DNA of 46,463 nucleotides, taken from the IMG/VR virus record IMGVR_UViG_3300009009_000020, positions 1-46,463 of that record, one strand, 5' to 3'. Positions 40,236-46,463 of this stretch are shown here, in pieces. A program made the translations under genes and the position numbers. How positions within the stretch are numbered: position 1 is the first letter of the stretch; every line of letters begins with the position of its first letter. The stretch is from a virus. The notes below the pieces were generated by a model. The model did not search any database, was not told where the DNA came from, and saw only the letters and a list, made by a program, of their open reading frames with translations.

Positions 40236-41561
40236 CTAAAATCCTAAGTGTTTTTGTCTTACAAAATCTAAGTTATAAAATGTATATGATAATGGTAATT
40301 GATCATTATTAAATGGATACTTATATGGGTTAGTATTAACCCAATCAATACCAGTGTGCCAATGTGGTCCCCACTTATAGTAAATATACCACATTTCGTT
40401 CAAGATGCGACTGTGATGCATCTTACTTTCCAAAGATCTATCAACTCTCCAAGTTTGAGATCCTGTTGTTTCATAATCTTTTTCACCATGAAGATATGGA
40501 TACTCAACATTAACTCGCTTAATACCATACAACATTGTTCTAATATAGTAATCAACATCTTCAACATATGCTGGATAACAATTTTCATCAAATAAACCAC
40601 ATTCTTGAACAACCCAATCTTTCAACAAGAAAATATCCCAGGCACCCCTATTACCATGGACCATACCAACATTTAAATCTTTTGCTTTTTTAAGCATATT
40701 TTCCAAAAATCCTGGTGTAAATGCAACATCATGATTTGAAATAATCCAATATGGAGCATTCATACCACATTTAATAGTCATGTTCCAGGATCCAGAAACT
40801 CCGATATTTGCTGGCAGATGACAAACTTTTATCTGATTAATAAATGGGTGATTTTCCTTTGCCAAATTATCTAAATCCTCAGTTAATTCACCCCTACCAT
40901 TATTATCAAATATAAAAACTTGGTCAACGGGATAATCAATACTATCAATTAACCTTTTAATCCAATGAAACCCATTTACGATTGGAATTCCAATAACAGG
41001 AATTGGTTCTTTTTCGGATTCTTTTGTTTTTTTCAATCCCCAAAAATATAAATCTTTGGAGTTATGATTAACTTCAAAATAATAATAATCAAAGTGATCC
41101 TCAAAATTAATATGTTCACGAAAATCACTTTCATTTAAATTCCTGTAATAATCCCACCCAATATCAACCGTGAGTGGAGAATCCTCCGGACGTGTTCTCG
41201 TAGTTCCATGTTCTGCTCTTCCATCACTGGCACAAGTAAAAAATACCAAACCACCAGGACGACATAGTCTAACCATGTTTACAAATGTTTCAAGCCAATA
41301 TGGATTATGCTCAAAACATTCTAATGAACAGACAACATCATAAGCATTATCTGGTGCATTATATTTTTGACCTTCACAAACTACATCAACACCATCACCT
41401 GGTCCAACATCAACACCAACATAAGAACATTTTTCAAAAAAATCTCTTACGGTTCCGTTAATGTTTAAACTACCAATCTCCAAAACAAACTGGTCTTTAA
41501 AATATTTACCAGCCTTCTTTTTTAAATTTTCAACAAACTTTTTTTGTTCATTATGTGCCAT
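40236..41561 (-). CDS. SAM methyltransferase fused to GT2 glycosyltransferase, 441 aa
   Basis: Residues about 20-170 are a class I methyltransferase: VLEIGSLNINGT (SAM-binding loop), SYVGVDVGPGDGVDVV, AYDVVCSLECFEHNPYW and RPGGLVFFTCAS. Residues about 187-441 are a GT2-like glycosyltransferase: PVIGIPIVNG, VFIFDNNG, ANIGVSGSWNMTI, a metal-site-like NHDVAF where DxD is expected, and YVEDVDYYIR. The fusion suggests adding a sugar and methylating it, or a phage form of sugar-cap chemistry. Substrate not known. It is 3 nt after the multi-domain glycosyltransferase gene. Confidence 0.85.
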   Translation of the reverse strand: MAHNEQKKFVENLKKKAGKYFKDQFVLEIGSLNINGTVRDFFEKCSYVGVDVGPGDGVDVVCEGQKYNAPDNAYDVVCSLECFEHNPYWLETFVNMVRLCRPGGLVFFTCASDGRAEHGTTRTRPEDSPLTVDIGWDYYRNLNESDFREHINFEDHFDYYYFEVNHNSKDLYFWGLKKTKESEKEPIPVIGIPIVNGFHWIKRLIDSIDYPVDQVFIFDNNGRGELTEDLDNLAKENHPFINQIKVCHLPANIGVSGSWNMTIKCGMNAPYWIISNHDVAFTPGFLENMLKKAKDLNVGMVHGNRGAWDIFLLKDWVVQECGLFDENCYPAYVEDVDYYIRTMLYGIKRVNVEYPYLHGEKDYETTGSQTWRVDRSLESKMHHSRILNEMWYIYYKWGPHWHTGIDWVNTNPYKYPFNNDQLPLSYTFYNLDFVRQKHLGF

Positions 41562-41564
41562 TTT

Positions 41565-44500
41565 TTACTCCAAATTAAGATTCATTTTCTTTAGGTTTTC
41601 TTCAAGACGGGGTTTATGTTCCTCAAGAATTTCATAGTTATTTTTAATATCTAGTAGTAAAGTTTTTGCTTCTTCAACTTTACCCCACCACCAAGCACCA
41701 ACAGCTTTCTCAAATAGTAAACCATATTTACCAGGATATTCAACATCAGTTCTAAGTGGTTTTGAATTAAAATCACAATATCTAAGTCCTCTATCGGCAT
41801 GGATATAACAATCTTGCCACCATTGGCGTTTTTCTGCAAATCTACTCAACAGGAAATAAGCTTCTGGTCTAGATGGAAGTAAACATAAAGCCTGCTCAAG
41901 TAAAGATTTTGAACTACCATCACGAGTTCCTTGCTTTGTATAACAATATGATGCTCTTATTAATGCTTCATATGCAAGATTATCATCTATTGCTCTTTCT
42001 GCACATCTTAAGAAATAAGAAACCGCTGGAGCAGTGTGACTTTCTTTTTCATACCAAACTCCAAGATTAAAATTATGATCTGGATTTTCAGTATCTAGAG
42101 AATACTTATTAAGAAGATCTGTTAATTCATCATTCTTAGTTTTTTTTATATCTAAGATATTTGGAATTAAATACTGCTCAACATTCGGAAGACTGAAAAT
42201 TATTGGCGGAAGTTCTGTAATTGGATAAGGTTTCAATACAATATTTACATTTCCAGATGGAGAAGTTAATTCATCCTTAAAATTATACTTTTCCATATAT
42301 TCCCACAGTTCTTCTTGAGAATAATCTTTACCTAAAAATGTTTTCAAATTTTCATCATAATGACAAAAAGATTTAAATTTATTAATTCTATTTTGATTGT
42401 TCCCCATCCAACTAAAATGCCATCCCAAATCTTGACATACTTCCCCATTATGAGTTACATATCTAATTTCATACCCCCTTCTCATGTACTCTGCTCTAAT
42501 TTCAGTCGGAGTATTAATCATCAGGTGCTTTTTAAAGCACATAAACATAGATTTACTCCAAGAAGAAGGAGATCCATCTAAATTATACGCTCTATAATCT
42601 GCCCTTCCTTCAAGGTGTACAAGAGGAACTTTAAAAATATAATCTTTATTATTTTTTGCAGATCCATGTATAAATGGTATATTATTAGGACTAACAATTT
42701 CATCACAATCACTAATTATAAAAAATGTATCATCATCAAATTCAGAAATAATATTACACAGATAATCTCTTTGAATCCTTTCTCTACTTGCTATTTTTTG
42801 ATTTGGATTAAAATGAAGATCATAGTCTGAAGGATTTCCTGGATTGGAAAGATCCGCTTCAATAACTCTAATCTTATTTTTTGGAAGTCCAAGTTCATCA
42901 ATAACTTTATTACAACTATACTCTTTTGGAATACCACTATGCGTATAATTTGCATCAATAATTACAAACAAATCAACATGATCTCTTAAAAGTTTTACTC
43001 TCAATTCGAGTAATTCTTTTTCGTTAAAATACGGAAAACAATCAACAATCTTTGGTTTATTAGGCATAATAGTTTCATCCATGTTCACGGGTTTAATTTC
43101 AGTAAAAAACTTGGGAGTTTCTTTGTCTTTATTTTTCCACCATTCAATAACTTTTTCATGCGATATGTAATGGTTTTTCTTTTGCCCATCATTTACATCA
43201 GCATCTTTACCAACAAAGGTAGATTGAAACTTAACTTCTTCAGCAAATAATGGAATAGTGTAGCATTTACCAAGACTTGCAAAAAGAATATTTTCAATCA
43301 GAGGCATTGTTGTTTGATTGGGAATTTCAAGACAATACCCATCATCACGAATATAAGTATCGATTAATTTTTTAGCATATTCTCTCATGACAACATAAGC
43401 AGATGCCCCCCAATCATCCCAATACCTTTCACGAAGTTCAAATGTATCGTACTCTCCACGAATAGTAAACAACTGAAGACAATCGACATCTTTAGGTATA
43501 TTAGATATAAATTCTTTCCAAGTAAAGTTCCAATGCTCCACCGTTTCCAAACTTAAATCATCTTCACAGAAAAATCCATAATCTTCTTCGGTTGTTTCAT
43601 ACCATTCTTTTATTGCTTTTAAGTGAGATACTACACATCCCTTTGTTCCTTCGTTTAAACTATCAACATATTTTCCGTATACATGATCATTAGACTCAGA
43701 AAATCTTTTTGAAATAACTGCCGTAGGAACAATTCCATAAAAAGAAAATTCAGACTCTAAATTATCTCTTCGGTCTAAACTTTCTTCTAAAGAAACATAA
43801 TATACGGATGGAAACTCACTCAATTTATCACTCATATTTTTTTCCGCAAAATAATTTTGGTCATCTATTTTTTCAATATTCCATTTTGTTTTTGGTGGAA
43901 CATAGTAATTAATTATCTCAGCACACATATTTTTATTATTTTTAATATGTGTTTGAGAAATCCAATACTCAGTTTGCCACTTTTCTTCACCATCAGGAGT
44001 TAAATCTAATCTTTCTTTTATTCCTGATTCAACATACCCTTTAAAATTTTCGAATCTTTTTTTATCTGGATGTGGTATATGAATTACATTATAATCATAA
44101 TTTAACTTCTTATGCTCTAGTCCATATAGTTCTAGTCTAGTACAAATTTCATCATCCTCAAAAGCATAATATTTTGTTAAATTTTCATTGTACCCACCTA
44201 TTGAAAGTAAATTCTCTTTGGATACTAGGAGTAACCCAGTAAGATACTTAAAGAATTGGCAATAAGAATTAAAATAAGTGCTCCATTCATCAAGGGTTAA
44301 ACATGTCAAATCAACCATGGAGTTCCCAGTTTCTTTATCAATAAATTCTGGACTCTTAAAATTATGTTTTCCAGAAACAAAACTATTTTCATCAACTGGA
44401 TATTTGTTAAAGAAGTTTTCATACGGATTGAGTATGTAATCCGTATCAACTTTTAAAATATAATCTCCCTGTGCCAAACTAATCGCCAAGTTTAGTGGTT

Positions 44501-44702
44501 GAGGTTGATTAAAATATTTTTGGTCGGAGACAGTAATTACTTTTATTCTTGGATCTAATTTAGTTAAATGGTTGATTGGTTCATCAGAACTCCAATCAAC
44601 TATAATAATTTCTTTTATACAATCAAAAAGAAGCCAAGAACTAAGAGAAACTTTTAATGCATTTAAACGATTTTTACAAGCACAAACTAAAGATATGTTC
44701 AT
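41565..44702 (-). CDS. Multi-domain glycosyltransferase: GT2 + GT25 + GT17 + TPR-like, 1045 aa
   Basis: Four parts read in order. (1) GT2, residues 1-265: SLVCACKNRL, VDTDY (85-89) as metal site, and FEDDEICTRLELYG (181-194), typical of the C-terminal part of galactosyltransferases. (2) GT25-like, about 297-520: VYYVSLEESLDRRDN, GCVVSHLKAI, FFCEDDLS (377-384). (3) GT17-like, about 550-850: KIVDCFPYFNEKELLELRV, VIIDANYTHSG, FFIISDCDEIV (660-670). (4) TPR-like helical repeats, about 865-1040: NFNLGVWYEKE, ALIRASYCYTKQG, PEAYFLLSRFAEKR. Each catalytic acid cluster is present, so all three may work. It probably builds a trisaccharide or longer chain. GT25 includes collagen galactosyltransferases and LPS enzymes. 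Confidence 0.85.
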   Translation of the reverse strand: MNISLVCACKNRLNALKVSLSSWLLFDCIKEIIIVDWSSDEPINHLTKLDPRIKVITVSDQKYFNQPQPLNLAISLAQGDYILKVDTDYILNPYENFFNKYPVDENSFVSGKHNFKSPEFIDKETGNSMVDLTCLTLDEWSTYFNSYCQFFKYLTGLLLVSKENLLSIGGYNENLTKYYAFEDDEICTRLELYGLEHKKLNYDYNVIHIPHPDKKRFENFKGYVESGIKERLDLTPDGEEKWQTEYWISQTHIKNNKNMCAEIINYYVPPKTKWNIEKIDDQNYFAEKNMSDKLSEFPSVYYVSLEESLDRRDNLESEFSFYGIVPTAVISKRFSESNDHVYGKYVDSLNEGTKGCVVSHLKAIKEWYETTEEDYGFFCEDDLSLETVEHWNFTWKEFISNIPKDVDCLQLFTIRGEYDTFELRERYWDDWGASAYVVMREYAKKLIDTYIRDDGYCLEIPNQTTMPLIENILFASLGKCYTIPLFAEEVKFQSTFVGKDADVNDGQKKNHYISHEKVIEWWKNKDKETPKFFTEIKPVNMDETIMPNKPKIVDCFPYFNEKELLELRVKLLRDHVDLFVIIDANYTHSGIPKEYSCNKVIDELGLPKNKIRVIEADLSNPGNPSDYDLHFNPNQKIASRERIQRDYLCNIISEFDDDTFFIISDCDEIVSPNNIPFIHGSAKNNKDYIFKVPLVHLEGRADYRAYNLDGSPSSWSKSMFMCFKKHLMINTPTEIRAEYMRRGYEIRYVTHNGEVCQDLGWHFSWMGNNQNRINKFKSFCHYDENLKTFLGKDYSQEELWEYMEKYNFKDELTSPSGNVNIVLKPYPITELPPIIFSLPNVEQYLIPNILDIKKTKNDELTDLLNKYSLDTENPDHNFNLGVWYEKESHTAPAVSYFLRCAERAIDDNLAYEALIRASYCYTKQGTRDGSSKSLLEQALCLLPSRPEAYFLLSRFAEKRQWWQDCYIHADRGLRYCDFNSKPLRTDVEYPGKYGLLFEKAVGAWWWGKVEEAKTLLLDIKNNYEILEEHKPRLEENLKKMNLNLE

Positions 44703-44733
44703 ACGTTCAAAAAATAAATTTATCTATCATACG

Positions 44734-45534
44734 TTATATAGTTATCCAATCTGGGCAGTATAAATCTTTAGTATCCCAATTTTCTAAGTCTCCAGAAAAC
44801 CATTTTTTTGGTGCTACGATTTTTTTACTGTCTGACAACCACGCACCCCACCAACTATAAGAACTGTTAGCAATAATATGATAATTGCACATACTCATCA
44901 AACATAAATCAATTAAAGTATTATTAGATTTAGAAATTTTAAACCTATCATTCTTAAAGAAAAATTGTTTCTCACACCATTCAGGATCATCAGAAAAAAC
45001 TAATACTGGAATGTCTTCAGAAAAAATTTCTAGAGCAGATTGATAATAATTTAAATCAAGTAAATGAAAGTTTGAATCAGTTACATAATCAGTTCTTCGT
45101 ATATGTAAAGAAATTATTTCAGAATTACTAAACATTCCTTTAATATAAGTTTCACACATTTTTTTTGTAAAATTTCCAAAAGAAAAATCATTTTTTATAT
45201 CGTCTTTGATATGCTTAAAATATTTTTCAGTTTGAAAATATCCAAATAAATCAATATCATTCGGACAATTATAAAACAAATCTTCCTCAAAAGCAAAAGA
45301 AGATTCGTTTCTTGTTTTATAATCCGTCATCCCAACTTTATTGTTTATAATATTAGGAAAATTATATAAGTTTACATCAGATGCCTGAACTCTTTCATCA
45401 TTAGATCCAAATACTCCAGAAAGAGGAATACAAAATTCATGATTATTTTGAATTGCAATTCCCTTTAGTGCAGCATATTGGAACATTTGATTTCCCAATC
45501 TACCCCTATTTCCAAGTTTGTTAAATGATATCAT
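44734..45534 (-). CDS. GT11 alpha-1,2-fucosyltransferase-like protein, 266 aa
   Basis: GRLGNQMFQYA (11-21), HIRRTDYV (144-151) and HIIANSSYSWWGAWL (219-233) are the three hallmark motifs of the GT11 fucosyltransferase family (PF01531), which transfers fucose from GDP-fucose. Full length for bacterial members (about 260-300 aa). The start overlaps the beta-propeller gene stop (ATGA). GDP-fucose would have to come from the host, as no synthesis genes are in the window. Confidence 0.88.
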   Translation of the reverse strand: MISFNKLGNRGRLGNQMFQYAALKGIAIQNNHEFCIPLSGVFGSNDERVQASDVNLYNFPNIINNKVGMTDYKTRNESSFAFEEDLFYNCPNDIDLFGYFQTEKYFKHIKDDIKNDFSFGNFTKKMCETYIKGMFSNSEIISLHIRRTDYVTDSNFHLLDLNYYQSALEIFSEDIPVLVFSDDPEWCEKQFFFKNDRFKISKSNNTLIDLCLMSMCNYHIIANSSYSWWGAWLSDSKKIVAPKKWFSGDLENWDTKDLYCPDWITI

Positions 45535-46463
45535 TCTTCAAAGATATATTGTTTTACAAATTTTTGAGAAACTCTAAGAAGATATGCAGCATTATCTTGA
45601 AAACCAAAGGTCATTAAATAATCATCTCCATATTCACACATACCAACAGCAAATTCAATATTTGCATTTAAGAAAGAAAACTGACGTGAAACTTTAACTA
45701 TATTCCAATCATTATCCCAAACAACAAACCTATGCCTATAAACACCATCCTTCCTTCCTGCATCACTTCTTGTTAGATAAGTTTCATGATTAAGACAGAA
45801 TCTATGATTTTCATTATAAGGAATAATTTGAGAACCTCCACGAAGATCAATACATCCAAGATCTTTCCATTGAGTTAAAACAACTTGATCTGTGGTATTT
45901 TCTTCTAAATTATAACGAACTACTTCAGTACCATTAGTCCATTTGACAAAATGGAATGGCATATCAATAATTGGCATCCAATTTTTTTCACAATAAGATC
46001 CTTCATCACCTTTATGTCCAGGTGTAGGAATTCGATATTGGTTTATTTCTTTTACTGCACCATCTTCAGAAATTTCAATCTCAGAAAGTTCCATTCTTCC
46101 TGTTCCAATTTTATCTAAATCTCTACGTACACCACAAACATAAAGTTTTCCATTCCATCTAACAATTCTACAATCCTCAAGACCTACAAATTCCCAAAGC
46201 TCTTTATCTGGAAATTTAGAAGTATCAATTCTTTCATACCACTTCAATTGCATATTATCATCTATTTCACCCATAACATTATTTGTTCTCAACCTAACAT
46301 CATTTTCTGGATGAATATAAACTAATGGTCCCCAATGATGTTCGAATTTTCTTTTTTCTGAATGATATAAGGTATAGTTAATATTTCTAAGATTAACTAA
46401 AATTCTTCCATTATCATTATAAATTGAAGGATTGGTAATTGCAGGTCCTTTTAAATATTGTGA
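45531..46463 (-). CDS. Beta-propeller protein in the glycosylation cluster (5' end beyond window)
   Basis: Open to the window end, so 310 residues of a longer protein. Repeated blade-like strands include NPSIYNDNGRILVNLRNINY, WEFVGLEDCRIVRWNGKLYVCGVRRD, GRMELSEIEI, and NIEFAVGMCEYGDDYLMTFG. The Asp/Glu-rich blade starts and ELWEFVGLEDCR resemble five-bladed propellers of the GH130/GH43-like superfamily, but I cannot assign catalytic residues. It could be a glycoside phosphorylase or a sugar-binding partner of the glycosyltransferases. Stop overlaps the GT11 start. Confidence 0.7.
   Translation of the reverse strand, partial: SQYLKGPAITNPSIYNDNGRILVNLRNINYTLYHSEKRKFEHHWGPLVYIHPENDVRLRTNNVMGEIDDNMQLKWYERIDTSKFPDKELWEFVGLEDCRIVRWNGKLYVCGVRRDLDKIGTGRMELSEIEISEDGAVKEINQYRIPTPGHKGDEGSYCEKNWMPIIDMPFHFVKWTNGTEVVRYNLEENTTDQVVLTQWKDLGCIDLRGGSQIIPYNENHRFCLNHETYLTRSDAGRKDGVYRHRFVVWDNDWNIVKVSRQFSFLNANIEFAVGMCEYGDDYLMTFGFQDNAAYLLRVSQKFVKQYIFEE

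Noticed and set aside
44703-44733. GATAAATT-like late box before the multi-glycosyltransferase gene
   Set aside because: Only a partial match in an AT-rich gap of 31 bp; not enough to call a promoter.

Overview
The window is AT-rich phage DNA with almost every base coding. It is part of a T4-like cyanomyovirus that probably infects marine Synechococcus or Prochlorococcus. The evidence is a set of T4 baseplate and replication proteins (gp5, gp26, gp51, gp48, gp53, gp4, gp32, gp33, gp59) combined with cyanophage-typical genes (phoH, thyX, a PD-(D/E)XK exonuclease, glutaredoxin) and small proteins resembling cyanobacterial families (a DUF1825-like and a DUF4278-like protein). No photosystem gene, integrase, transposon or CRISPR array is visible.

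Layout. 1-5423: a giant beta-helix/tail-collar structural protein on the minus strand, cut off by the window start. 5424-6376: a small accessory island with a 101-aa hypothetical protein, tRNA-Met(CAU), tRNA-Ile(UAU), a Phd/YefM-like antitoxin without a toxin, a 69-aa protein and two near-perfect host-type promoters. 6373-20823: tail-fibre/adhesin block on the minus strand. It holds a Mtd_N-like protein, a 1221-aa collagen-like collar-domain fibre, a lectin-motif protein with an S74 chaperone domain, a 117-aa protein and a 2686-aa protein with about 820 residues of collagen-like triplets. 20825-30068: baseplate hub block on the minus strand (beta-helical spike-like protein, gp5 OB protein, gp27-like hub, SleB-like hydrolase protein, a hub/tape-measure-like paralogue, gp51, gp26 and a gp54-like tube-fold protein). 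30109-32639 is the only plus-strand block: gp4, a hypothetical protein, gp48 and gp53.

32631-38024 is the early replication/nucleotide block on the minus strand. In transcription order it contains two tiny proteins, thyX, a small protein, phoH, exonuclease, gp33, gp59, a DUF1825-like protein, gp32 and a Mom-like DNA modification protein, with many ATGA-type overlaps. 38096-38654 is a self-contained microprotein cassette: upstream terminator, palindrome with GTA-N8-TAC, strong promoter, about 130 nt of structured leader, three ORFs of 45, 31 and 27 aa with strong ribosome binding sites, and an intrinsic terminator. 38660-40231 carries four small cyanophage proteins and a glutaredoxin. 40236-46463 is a glycan block: a methyltransferase-GT2 fusion, a GT2-GT25-GT17-TPR fusion, a GT11 fucosyltransferase-like protein and a beta-propeller protein cut by the window end.

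Together the structural genes build a baseplate with unusually long collagen-like fibres. T4 gp5 functions (OB hub, muramidase, spike) appear to be split over separate proteins. Late genes are preceded by NATAAATA motifs and early genes by TTGACA/TATAAT-type promoters. The most interesting candidates are the microprotein cassette, the multi-glycosyltransferase proteins (possible modifiers of the Thr-rich collagen fibres), the Mom-like gene coupled to gp32, and the in-frame stop with no ATG at the start of the first giant gene. All family assignments come from reading motifs; no database search was run.
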